DNA from: Archegozetes longisetosus
Taxonomy: Eukaryota; Arthropoda; Arachnida; Sarcoptiformes; Trhypochthoniidae
Direction: 5' to 3'
Assembly (NCBI GenBank): GCA_018873245.2
Contig: JAEMBT020000001.1
Location: 11,562,220-11,626,219 of the forward strand
DNA: 64,000 nt
Positions 10,761-23,600 of the stretch are shown here, piece by piece. The translations under genes were made by a program, and so were the position numbers. Positions within the stretch are counted from its first letter, which is position 1. Each line of letters starts with the position of its first letter. A model generated the notes under the pieces. The model saw nothing but the letters and a program-made list of their open reading frames with translations. It searched no databases and had not been told where the DNA came from.

Positions 10761-11476
10761 CTATTTATTTTCGAGATGAGAAACATTTTTGGCGATCACG
10801 TGACATAGTCTTAAATCAAAATTGTTGATAACTCTCTGGAGTATCGAAGTTTGAATATCCTTAATTACTCTTGCAATCGATTCCTCTAATCGCTGAGGTG
10901 TTGGCAGATTAGATCAACATATGCGGTCTTTAATATACTCCCAAAGAAATTGCACGGGTTTAAATCGGGGAATAAAGAAGCCATTCTAAACTACCATTAT
11001 TATTTTGATAATTTTTGACATAAAACACTTTTTCAATTGTTAATGTCCCTATTTGCACACTAAGGCAATTACAAAAACAACCGTATGATTATGAACCGCA
11101 GTCGTCTAAGTATTACATATTAGTAATATGAAAAAACGACACGTCTTTTAAAAATACTGAAAAAGTTAAATCTTGCATGTTTTCTGGCGGACCCGTATTA
11201 TAAAATTAATGATAGAAAGAATCGAGTTTCGGACATTTGCCTTAGGGCCACCTATTAATGATGAGAATGGGATTGGGACTGAAAATTTTGTGAATTCTGT
11301 GCCTTATTTTCAATTATTTCCTAAATTACGAGCTGCACCGAAAGTGTTGATCTTTTTACGACTTTATGAACTTTGTATCCCATCATCTCCGTTATGGTAT
11401 GACATTGTTTACCTTCATTTCTCATCCGAAACATCAGAAGACGCTTTACTTCAGTAAATTTTCGTAATTTGACCAT
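10761..11476 (-). pseudogene. Internally deleted Tc1-like transposase
   Basis: An ATG at 11476 opens the frame MVKLRKFTEVKRLLMFRMR, the DNA-binding start. Stops follow soon after, and sequence recognisable as the catalytic C-terminus resumes at about 11000. There the residues QFLWEYIKDRI, LPTPQRLEESIARVIKD and LQRVINNFDLR match the SPDLNPIENLW...RL C-terminal region of Tc1 transposases. The stop is at 10761-10763. At about 716 bases against roughly 1 kb for an intact transposase, the middle (with the first two catalytic Asp) is missing or unrecognisable. It is paralogous to the fragment at 3222-3600 and lies in opposite orientation. Confidence 0.68.
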
Positions 11477-13183
11477 TTCTTCAAGAAATTAATTTTAAAT
11501 AGATATATTTTGACTGAAAATTGTTCTTTCAAATTAATATTCTGTTTAATTTAATTTAAATAATTGTAAAATGACTTTTCTCTCCTTTAGATTCAGCTAA
11601 AGCAAATATTTACTTATTTATAACTTCCTAAAAAGTGACGAAAGTTTTTAATTGTTTACAAATTTACTCAAAATGTGTAACTATTTTATATTTTTATATC
11701 GTTCGAATCAAAAATTATTAAACTTTGATTTAAGACAAAGTTCACCAAGATTAACGTAGTAATTGTAAAGTTATATTGAACCAAAGATGTGACATTGAGT
11801 TACTCTCATTTCCATACTTTTAAGTACTAGTGTAGGCATACGAAGTTTAGTCTAATCTAACGCGGAAGGCACGTGATTACATAATGACCGATTCCAAAAA
11901 AATATTATGATATGAATTTCTTATCAAATCATGTTCGAAAAAGTATATGTTAAATTTTAAAAAATACTGACCTCCACACAGTTTGAAGTTATACATTTCA
12001 AAACCAGCTTCACAATAGGGAAGCTCACCAATCATATAAAGATATAGTGTTAACGGAAATTTTGATTATTGCCTAGATGCATTAAGATTGATAGAAAATT
12101 TTCAAAAATTGATAAGCGAACACCTTTTATCTGTAGTAGTTTAATTTTCAGATAGTGGAAGATATCATTTCATTCTATACTAAATCAATCCCCAATTTTT
12201 CCATCCAGAACTTGATTTTTTCTAGAAGGGCCAGAAAATTACACTTTCGACACTTTAACCTCATTTTGATACTTTTTTTAAATAAATTTAATTTTCGGTA
12301 AATCCCGTACTTTCATAAAAGGTTTATTTTATTTAATTAAAACAATATATTTTATTTATTGAACATACCAAAGGTTCAGATTGTTTGATCAGCATTCATT
12401 TAGTATCAACAATTCCCTTTCTTGAGCACTAGCAAAACACTTACGTAAGAAAGATATCTTAATGTAGATTATGCATATTATTGGAGTCAAGATATGGATT
12501 AACGTAAGTTATTATTTGACAAATTAAAATAAACTAACAAAGACATTCTAACATTGGTTACGTGCTTATCAATATACAAATTGGGTTATTTGAATAACAT
12601 AGTTGTTATCTAGTAGTTGTCAAAATAATTTTTTGCAACTGATTCATTATATTTAACTGATACCAGCACTCATTAACTTCGAGATAAGCTTAATATAGCA
12701 TAGTACATAACTTTCACTGTGCATCGTTAGCAAAAGTTGATTTATCTTAAGGTTTTATGGATAACATCAGCTTTTAGCTATTGAATAAACTTGAAAATAT
12801 ATGAATTTATTAGTTACGAAAAATAAATTTCATAGCTATGACTACATTTTTTGAGGTCTAAAATCCAAGTGAAAACATTAAAATTAAAATCTCTGTTATG
12901 AGATTTCTGATTTCTGTAAAGATTTTTTTCGGTTAAATGTTTCAAAGAAGTTATTAATTCTTCATTATGTGGATTGTTATTTTGCCTGACTATTTTTTAG
13001 GAAATAAGTTTTCGAAGGCATAATATAATGACAAAATTAAACAATTTTTGGTGAAGCAAAGAGAATAAGCTGAATTCTTACTGAACTTTAAAAGTTTTAA
13101 ATATACAAATTTTAATTCTTAACAAAGCTTTGAAAAATCTTACTTATGACTTTGTACTAAATTTGCTAAGATTCTTATTATTT
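11477..13183. other. Non-coding gap
   Basis: AT-rich, no gene seen. The first 30 bases are the 5' flank of the Tc1 remnant, shared with the foldback at 3611. Confidence 0.5.
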
Positions 13184-13584
13184 GTGAAGCAGTTATTGTA
13201 AACATAGCCTGGGTATTATTTAGACAAGTGTTAAGATGTCTAATGAGCACAAATTGTTAATTATATCATACCTAACGGTTAGTCAATTAAACACAAATAC
13301 TTTTCAACATATCTTTGATTAGTTTTAAATCGAGATTTAATTTCAATCAATAACAACCTTTGAAAAATGTGAAAAACAATTATTCGATCAAAAATATACA
13401 AAACTGTAAATTAAAAACTTAGAATAAGCGATAATCAATTTTGCAAAGCTTGTATTTGCTTAGGTTTATACAAATACTGATTTCGTGTTAAGCGTTCATG
13501 TTTTTAGTAATCAAATAATTATTCCTTTAGTATGACAAAATTCAACAAACAATACCCGGGCCACGTTTACAATAATTGCTTCAC
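13184..13584. mobile_element. 401-bp MITE-like element with 34-bp terminal inverted repeats
   Basis: Arms 13184-13217 and 13551-13584 match at 30 of 34 positions in inverted orientation (tip GTGAAGCA, inner end GGGTATT), and all four differences are transitions. The interior is AT-rich and has no coding potential. I cannot define a target-site duplication or superfamily. Confidence 0.65.
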
Positions 13585-14510
13585 ATTTAATGTGTTATTC
13601 AGTTTAGTCTACCAAAGAAACTGTACTAAAAACCGAGAATGAAACCACTGTTTTACATTGTTAAAGGTTATTTCTAAGCAAATTTGACTATTCAAAAACT
13701 TTTACCTACGTTAGGACATACCTTTAAAGTTATCTGCAATAACTTGTTCATTCCAAGTTGTAAATCGAAAAAATAGTTCTCAAATTTGATTCTCGCAAAA
13801 TTTATTGTTAAAAATAAAGATCACTACCAAATCATCAGTTTTGCATGAAATAAACTTTGTAAAAGTCAAAATTGAGAATTACTTTCCGATTAACAGCTTG
13901 AAATAACCAATGTTTGAGAGTCAATCTGATAGTCAATTTCGAAGGCATGGCCTAGCATAAGTGGCGATCTTTTAGAAAATCAAATTTACTTCGAAATGTC
14001 CTCCGACCTTTGAAATATAATACAATGGTTCATTATCTGTTTTTGCAATACAGTTTTCTTGCGAGATTAAGAGTAAGAGGATTGCTATTCAAAAAAGAGA
14101 TAAATTACAAAAGAATTGATTACGTTTGCTGCAAATTTTGCACTTTTGTAACTCGAAAAATTGTAGCATCATCATTTTTTTGGAATACTCTTTAGAGAAA
14201 CTGTTATTATTACACCACAGAAAAAACTGTAGAGCAATAAATGAATGCATTTTTAATAGAAAAAGCATTAATTAGAACCTTAAATGTGCTCCAAAAAATT
14301 TTGGAAAGGTTCTTTATTTTTAAAAAAAATTTTTTTGATATAAAATGTAACGCAATAATCAAAGAAGAAAAACGCTGATCATTGAAAGTGTGATCAATTT
14401 TTAGCTTTGCTTATCTCTTATTATCTCACTATATTTGTTGCCAATGCCTCTTCAATCGAGTGTCTTTTGGACTCTCAATCACTCTTGAGTTAAAACAAAG
14501 ACTTTTGGAG
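13585..14510. other. Intergenic DNA upstream of the apolipophorin gene
   Basis: No gene is seen. The final 300 bases become less AT-rich toward the TATA box and probably contain the proximal promoter. Confidence 0.5.
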
Positions 14511-14519
14511 TATAAATAG
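14511..14519 (+). promoter_or_regulatory. TATA box of the apolipophorin-like gene
   Basis: TATAAATAG lies 118 bases upstream of the start codon at 14629. An initiator-like TCATTCA at 14542-14548 sits about 31 bases downstream, the standard spacing for TATA-driven arthropod genes, which implies a 5' UTR of roughly 85 bases. Confidence 0.7.
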
Positions 14520-14628
14520 AGTTGCAAAGCTTTCATGTAAATCATTCAGAACTTGTTTCTCATAACAAGTTAAACATATTCGAACAAAGCTTTTTATTCA
14601 TTTGTTTTGGAGTCCATTCTCTCTAGAT

Positions 14629-17600
14629 ATGGAGCCAAACAAAGTGATTTCAACGTGTGTTCTTTTACTAACGCTTTTCAGCAGTGCTTTTACCGGTATT
14701 TCTATTGGTTAACAAAGTTTTTTATAATGAAGTTTTAATCACGAATAATTATTTTTTCAGTTCCTATTCAATGGGAATCGAGTTCTTGCGCTCAAACATG
14801 TAATCCAGACCCGCTTTTGATGAGATATGATGTCGGAAAGACTTATTATTATGAATTGGAAACAAACACTCAAATCAATTATGGATCGTATGGACAGGGC
14901 TCACAATCGGTCGGAATTAGAGCCAGAGTCGAATTATCGCAGCATTCGCCGTGCGAAATGTCTCTCCAATTGCGAGACGTTCAGTTGACGGGCGTTGAGA
15001 ACCAATTCGATCTCAAGCAACAATTAGAGTCAGAACCGTTTCAATTCGGTTTCGATGACGGAAAGATTGTTGGAGTTTGTCCATCAGTTGAGGACGAGTT
15101 GTGGGTCATTAATGTCAAGAAATCCATTATTTCTGCGCTTCAAATGACTGCTAAATCGACTCAAACTAAATCTATTGTAAGCTTTATTGTTATTGAATAA
15201 GTTAAATGTGTTATTGACAAATTGTTATTATTACTCATATTTAATTAGGTTCTTGAAACTGATATTTTGGGAAATTGTGAGACAGTTTACGAACCAAGTC
15301 AAAGATATACTACGATTGTTATACAAAAATCAAAGGCTTTGAACAGATGTAAGACTTTTGAAAAGTTTTGAGATTTTCGTCCGAAATGAATTTTTAAAAA
15401 ATTGTTCAAACTCTTTTTTTAGGCACTGATCGACAAAGAACACAAATTGGATTTTTCCCGCGTCAGTATGGACTCAATGAAGTCATTAGTACTTCAATTC
15501 CAATTGTGAACTCTTCGCTTAACTGCTTCCAAACCATTGATAAAGATATGATCGTCACTTCGACATGTCAAGAACAACAGTTGCTTTGGCCGTCAAATAT
15601 TGCCGTCGAATCAAATCTTGATCTTAAGTTTCAAAAACAAATCACCGGGTTATCAGCGAAACGAGTTCAGCAGTTCGAAAAACATCAGCTCTTAATGTCT
15701 TCGAAAATGTTCCCAAAAAGTGGACAACAAGAATGGGATGAATCGGGATTAACGTCTACATTACGACGCATTTGTTCTCAAATGAAAAACGATGTATTAT
15801 CTCCAGAAACGACTGAATTATTCCCACAATTGGTTCAGGCATTGCAACAAGTCTCTCGATCAAGCATTCAAAGAGTTTATTCTTCAGTTGAAAACGGAGA
15901 AATCTGTTCTTCACCTAAATTGAGAGATCTCTTTTTGGACGCATCGGCTTTGGCCACAAGTGAGGGATCTGTTCAGGTTTTGGTGAATTCATACAAATCA
16001 CAGAAAATCAGTAAAACTCGAGCCTCTTATCTCTTCTCTTTAATGGCTTTCACTTCAAACCCAAGTCAACAGTCATTGAAAACTCTTTTACCAATTCTCC
16101 AATCGCGTGATACTCCCCAACAAATCGTTTTAGGCATTTCTGGTCTTATTCATAACTTAAAAGCTCAGCAATCAGGAAATGATCAACAAAACAGTCAAGT
16201 AATCAAACAATCAATTGATGCCATCGTTGAGAGAATCCAAAACTCTAGAAATCCTTCAGAAATCATTTCTTTGATCAAGTCATTGGAAAACATTGGCGTT
16301 CAATCACATCAAACGGCAAAACAACTTCTGGTAGAATTGGCCAAAAATTCGAGACAAAAACAAGGAGTCAGAGTTTCGGCAATTCAGGCTTTAACCGAAG
16401 CCAGCGATAACCAGATTAGACAACAATTATTGGAAGTTTTTAAACAACAGTCTGAACCTAATGAAGTCAGGCTTGCAGCCTATAAGACAATTGTCATGTC
16501 TGGAGCGTCGAAACAACAATTGGAACAAATAAGGGACCAAATAAGACGAGAAGAGAATAGAAATGAAAATGTTGTGAATTACGTGAGAAGTCACCAAAAG
16601 AACTTAAGAGAGACTTCGGACCCGCACAAAGGGATGTTTTGCCATCGGATGCGCCGCAATTCAAATCACCGGAAAACAGATTTGGAAACTCGAGAAATAT
16701 GGAAATATCTTATTTGCACGAAGCCAGTCAAATAGGATTCGCATTGGAAACAGATCTCGTAGTCGAGAAAGATTCACCTGTTCCGAGATTGCTAACAATC
16801 AATGTAGAAGTTCCAGCTTTGGGTAAAGATTTGCAATTGGTTCAGTTGCAAGTCAGACAAGTCGGTTTGGATAAATTAATTCAGCAAAAAATCAAAAAGA
16901 GTTCCAATAATTTACCAAAATTGGTTAAAGAAATCGTTGAGATATTTGTCAGCGAGATAAACCAGATCCAATCTCAAAATGTTGTTTTGCAGATGTCTGT
17001 CAAAATCGACGAAAAAACAGTTTTGTTTTTGGACGCGAAAGACGTGGACACAGAATTTTATCAGGTTTTGAAGCAATTGAAACAACAACTGGAGGATAGA
17101 ATAGAGATCGACAGAGCTTTTGCATTCATTCCTGTTAATACTCGTATTGAATTACCAACAAGTAATGGATTACCAATGTACTTAAGACTCAATACAACTG
17201 TTGTGACTGGACTTAAAACAGATCTCAAGTTGGACGGAAGACAATTGTCTTCTGCAACAATGGAAGCTTTAGTATTGCCATCATTCGCTGTTCAGACCGA
17301 GGCCGCGATCGAGATCAAAGCCAAAAAAAATAAGAAAGCACTAGAATTTGTGTCGCGACTCAGTTTCGCACCAGTTTTGGACGCAAGAGCGCAAGTCAGA
17401 GACGGACGTATTGTTGATGTTAAGATCAATTTACCCAAAGAGAAGCAATCGATAGTTAAGTTTGAAGCACACGTTTATGAAAGAGACCAATCCGGACAGA
17501 GAAAGGCTATTAGAGGAAATTCACAAAAGAATCATAAGATATGTACTCAAGCCTTGAATAAACCATTAGGTGAGAAATGCGCTCTAAAAAAGTTTTGAAC

Positions 17601-20600
17601 TTTTGATATAGTTTGAAAACGGTTTTATTGATTAAAACTTTTTATAGGAATTGCTGTTTGTTCCGAATTGTCGCACTCGAAACCACTTCTATCGATGGGA
17701 CCAATAAATGCTGAAATTTCGATCGTTAAGACCGATAAGTCGATGAAATCTTTCGAAATGTCTCTCGAAATGCCACCAATGAATGCAAACGAAGTGCAAG
17801 TCTTTAGAGCAGCGGTTAATACACCCAACAGTGAAGTCGATCGAGAAATATCACTAGAACTGCAATTGACTAATCCGAGATATGGCAGAAAAGAAGCTAA
17901 AGTCCAAATGAAAAGTCCATGGAAGAGATGGTCCGCATCTGCCTCTATTCATAATGAAGATAAGGAGAAAGCGGTTCAGTTAGAGGTCGTGAATGACGGA
18001 CAAAAGCAGTTTTCATTGGATGCGGGAATAGAAAACCAGGTCAGAGGTCAGAAGAAGGAATACAGACCAAGAATTAGAATTCAAGCGAGACCCGGAAGTG
18101 AACCGATTAATCTCCAGGGAAGTGTCTCCGTTTCTAAAGGACGCAAAAACCAGTTACAAATCAATTTAGAGGGAAATCAAAAACAATTCCTTAAGGGATC
18201 GTTTGTAAAAGAAGGTATTTAATCGAATCTAACCAAATATTGATTTTATTGCAATCTGATTAATAAAATATTACTTTTTAGGCGAAAAGAATTCTAATGA
18301 ATTCAGAGTTTCATCGGATGTGACTTTGAATCTACCGGGAATTGAATTAAGAGTCAGTGGACTCGGAGATAAGGCTAAAAAACATATGATTTCTGACTTA
18401 ACAGTTGAATACAAACTGAACAATCAAAAGAAGGAATCCGTCAAGCTATCTGCCAAATTACAGAACTTAACCCAATCCCAATTGACCAAAATGTCGGCCT
18501 TCGGTGAATTGACTTCGACTCAGTTCCCAAAATTCAATTTCCATTTAGCGTACAATCTGTTAAGCAAACCGTTTGAACACATCGAGAATGAGTTGACGGT
18601 TGCATGGAGACAACAACTAAAAGACAAAATCCATATGCTGCAGGTCTCCAAGTATACCCAAGATCACGACTCAAATGAACACAAAGTCGAAAATACTTTA
18701 GTCATTGAAGCAACGCCTTTAGATGTGAATTACGAGTTGAGAGCAAATGCAGAGTTCAGCAGAAGAGGAGCTGAAGGACCCAAATATAATGTGGAACTCA
18801 TTGGAAAAGACAGAACTGGTCGTAAAGAGAATGACATCAGGGGTCAATTCCAATACAGACATATTTCACGATCACCACTCCATTTATCAATGGATGCGTC
18901 ATTTAAGAGCACAAAACGGGAAATGTCTTATCATGATCAATTGAAGGAAGTAGCACCAAACGAATATAATGGTAAGACTTCAGTTCAGTGGCAGGCCGAT
19001 AAAATAGCCTCTTTGGAATACAACTATAAGATCAAATCGGATTCAAAACAAAATATACACCATGAGATCGAGATGGAACTCAAGACACCTCGCAGTCGAT
19101 ACCCGATAAGACATTCAGGATTGTTGAAAATGACCAGAGATGACTTTCATTTAAAATCAAAAGTCAATTATGAAGGAAATCAACTCTACAATTGGGAGTC
19201 AGTCATATCACGAAAGGGTCCGTCAAAAGTCAACATCGATTTGAAGGGAATCCAAACCAAGCTTGACGTCAACCCGTATTCAATTCCCCAATTGGCCGCT
19301 TTGGAAGTGTCTTCTGATGAATATCATCACAAGTCGAACTTAGAACTTGTTCCAAGAAGTTCTTTTGCTCTGAAATCAGATACAAAACGAAATGCAAGAA
19401 ATGTCTTTGCTGTGAGTCATGTTCTAACAAACCCTTTGTAAAACTTTTCTAAACTTTTGAAAATTAACTTTGATTTATCGCAATAACAGGTCGAAAGTCG
19501 TATCTCCAAAACATATCCGTCAAGAATTGTTATCAATTCAGATCCATTTGAAGGAAGAGTAGATTTAGATACAATTAGCGACAGAAAGAGTGCTAATATT
19601 GAAATGCGATCCCCGAGAAATCAATGGTCTCATGCAACAAACTGCAACTACGATCCAATCAATCGTTTTGCTTCTATCAAATCAAACACAGAATCTAGAG
19701 GAAAGCGTTTGGTTTCAGTTGACTGTCAGTTAGCTCGAAGAGATCGATCATTCCTTAACGTGGAAATGCCACAAACTGTTGTTTCAATGGATGCGACAAC
19801 ACATCAAAGACAAAAAGCTGCAAATTTGGAACTGAAAACGACCCAGGTTTCACACAAATCTTCAGTTCAGTGGAGTCCATCACAAATGAAATTAGTTTCA
19901 AATACTTTGAAGAATAGACAACAAGTCGCAGATTTTGATTACCAGTACAACGATGGCTTACATTCATTGAATTTGGACACTCAAGATATAAACGCTCAAC
20001 TGGAGGGACAACTCGTCGATCAACCATTCGGTAAAATTGGTCTGAAATCGAAGCGATCACAATACGATCACATGTCAAAAATTAGAACAGAACCAAATAA
20101 GAGTGAGTTTCGAATATGTTTTCTCTCTTAAAAACTCATTTTAGTACTTTTACTTATTTTCTCTATTAAAAAATGAAAATTTTATAACTTTTTCTCAAAT
20201 GAATAGTAATGATTGAATCGCGAACTGAAAAGAGAGGCAATAATTTGGCCAATTTGAACGCATTGTTATCGCGAGACGAAGAATCGAGCATCCGTTTAGT
20301 AACCCCTCAGGTTACGACCCAATTGAAGGCTAAGCCGTATGAGAGCACGAAATTTGAATGGAATTGTCCGAAGTACGATCATGTGTCACAAGTGCAGTGG
20401 AAAAAACCAGTCGATGAATGGCAATTGGACTCAAGAACTCAATGGAAGAATGAAGACGACCAACAATATGATTTCTTTGGAAAGTATTCGCCACGAAAGC
20501 ATTCACTGATTTCTGTCAAGATTCCTTCATTTGATTCACAAATTCAGGTCATCAGAAGTGATAGAAATCCCAAATTGAAGGTTGAATTCCAGGGTAAACA

Positions 20601-23600
20601 CATGTCTGTTCCTGTCAATCATGTGACCGAATTAGAGGCAGACCAAAAATCAAATCATTACAGTTTGAAGTCCAGAACTGATCGCGCAGTCAACGGAGAA
20701 AACATTTTGTCATTGGACGCAAACTACTATCACAACAGCCAATCTAATCCTTCTAACTTTGAAGTTAAGCTCGGAAAACAATTGGAGGCAAAAGTGAGAG
20801 CCAATCCTTTTAACTCAAAACAAAAGACTTTGAATATCGATGCCAAATCGGGACAATATAATCACATAACAGACATTCAAATGGATTCAAATTCATTAGC
20901 AGTTAACTCAAGAACTGATAATATGGGACAAAATATCGCGAAAATTGATTCATATTTGACACCAAAAACCGGTAAAGTTTTGCTCTAAACGTGTTCTAAA
21001 TATGAAAAACTAATAAAAATTGATGTCTAACTTCAGGTCAAAAGTCATACTTTTCAATAGTTACCCAAAACTCAAACGCCAACGTGGAATATGAGCCCCA
21101 GAACAGAGCAAAAATTGAACTGAAAGTCGATCCATTTGGACACCAATCGGAACTGATTGCCGATAGAGACGGATACAAATTGCAATCATTGACTACTCGA
21201 TCTGGTCAACAACTCGTGAACTTGAATTCAGCTCTAAATAGAAGAGAATTAGCGTCTCATTTGAACCTTAATTCCCCTCTAATTGATACTGAAGTAGTGG
21301 TAAATCCTTCGCAAAACTCAGCAAAACTTAAATTCAAAACCAACTCATTGGATCACAAATCAAATGTTAGATTCATTGGAAATAAGTTTCAGCTTCAATC
21401 ACAAACCAACAAAAACAATAAGCTTATCGCTCATTTGAATACAGAATTGTCTCGCGATCACGATAATCAATTTGAGTTGGAAATTCCTCATTTCGAGTCA
21501 AAATCGAACGTCAATTTGGTTCAAAAGACTGCTTCGATTGACTATAGATCAAAGTTAAGAAATGGTAGACACTTATTGGCTTCAGTTGCCATCAATCCCA
21601 ACAGCAACAATGGATTTCATGCAGATATGTCGTGGGATGCGGACAAAGACCCAAATCAGAGACTTATACTCGACTTCATTGCAAGACGAGAGGGCTCAAG
21701 TTGGGGCTCAAACCAACAGTTAGTGGTATCTATGGAAGCAAATTACGCACAGAATCTGTTGAAATTTTTGTCACAAATGAACACCAAAAACCCAGTTAAC
21801 GGACCACATGAAATGACCATCGATTATATTCCACACGTAAACCCCAGTAAAGAATCATTGACCTTAAAGGCGAATTATGTGATTCAAAACGGAGAAGCTG
21901 AGCTCAAGTGGCAATACATGGAAGCTAATCAAAGGAAATTCAGTGCACAATTGAACGCCAAATCTAATAACGAGCACTACGGAAATCAGGGATTCGTCGC
22001 AACTCTTCAAACGAATGCTCCGAAAAATCCTGAACTCGAATATAAAATGACTATCAATCAAAGAAAAACATCCGATCAATGGTTTGCAGAAGTGAAGGCT
22101 AATCAGGGACTGTCTCAACAATACAAAGTGTCTGTCGATTTGAAACAGGAGTCACATGACCGAGTGAAAGGAGTAGTGAATATGGACACGCCAACCATTC
22201 ATGGACAATCTGTTAATTTCCTTTTGGAAAAATCTGAGAAACAGTTCACTTTGAATGCCATTAACCAGAATGGAAAACAAATGGATTTGAAGTCAGGTTT
22301 GACCGAAAATAGCGCCAATTTCGACATGAAATCCAATGTAGATCAAATTCCATCGATTCGAGCGAATGCTTACTTTGTTAAAAATAAGGAAATTTCGATA
22401 ACCGTCGATTCAGATGCAGAGAGAATGGTAGATATTTCGGCCAAATTGAACGGACATGACCTTAAAGAAGGCAGAAGTGTCAACGCTAGACTTGAATCTG
22501 TTTTTACACCAACTCTTGAATTCAACGCTAAGGCAAAAAAAAGATTTGAATGAAGTCTCGATTGAAACGAACGCCAAATATAATTTCAAAGAAATTTTCG
22601 CGACAGAAATGAAAGTTGAGAGATCCGGTCAATCATGGAGTGGACGGGGAGCAGTCAGCGGTCACGGCGCGGAACTGGCGCGCGCGTCACTCGAATCACA
22701 ATTTGGTTCGAACTCATTGCAATACGTGTTGAGCGCAAACGGAAATCAATTTTATCCGATTGAGATTACTTTCTCTGCTTCAGTGGATCGTGTCAACAAT
22801 GAAAAGAAATCATCGATTAAGTTATGTTCAAACGATAAATGCGTTGATATGGCAGGTGCCGTAAAAATGCAAAAGTGGGCATCTATTCCCCAGAAGTTCA
22901 TGTTTAGCATGAGTAAACTAGGATCAGAAGTAGAGATTCAGTGTTCAATGTTCGAACAAATCAAACAATTCGAGAAATACCACAATTCCATTCTTAATCT
23001 GTCGACCAACAAAAAGACTTTAAACAAAATTCGAAATCAATTACTGGTTTCAATTAATTCACACTCACTCGGATTCGATTCAATTACAACAGAGCGCGAA
23101 CACAATGCTCAAGACGTGATCGTTAAATTTTATCTTCCTTCCAATAAAGTTATGCAAATTAGAACTGATTATGCAAATGAAGGCAGAGGTCATCAGTTGA
23201 AAATGGACTTCAAACCAGATTCCAGAAATGAAAACCCACTCATTGAGTCATTTTTGACTTTTAACAACAAAAATGAGAACCTGTCCGCAAAACTCGAATT
23301 AAGTTCAGAAAAATTTAGAAGAAATCCGAAAGTGATTTCGTTCTCATGGGAACAACCGAACAGAGACAAACCACTTGACGCTAAACTGTTTATTGACGTG
23401 ACACCCAATCCTAACAACGCCCTGACTATTGAGTCGCACGCGCAAACGTTGAATAATGAAAACAGAACATTATCGGTATCGATCTCAACACGTGATCGCC
23501 AGGCAGTCGATTTTTCGTCAACAGTTCATGTCTCGCGACAATCCGCTGGAATTTTGTGGCAAAACGTTAACAGAAACGGACACAAAAAGAATGGGTTTTA

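Noticed and set aside
11173-11457. 94-codon plus-strand frame
   Set aside because: It is the antisense of the Tc1 transposase remnant (10761-11476).
16735-17598. Treating the apolipophorin locus as two or more separate genes because the frame changes
   Set aside because: Conserved lipid-transfer sequence continues immediately in the new frame after a single-base homopolymer difference, and there is no start context.
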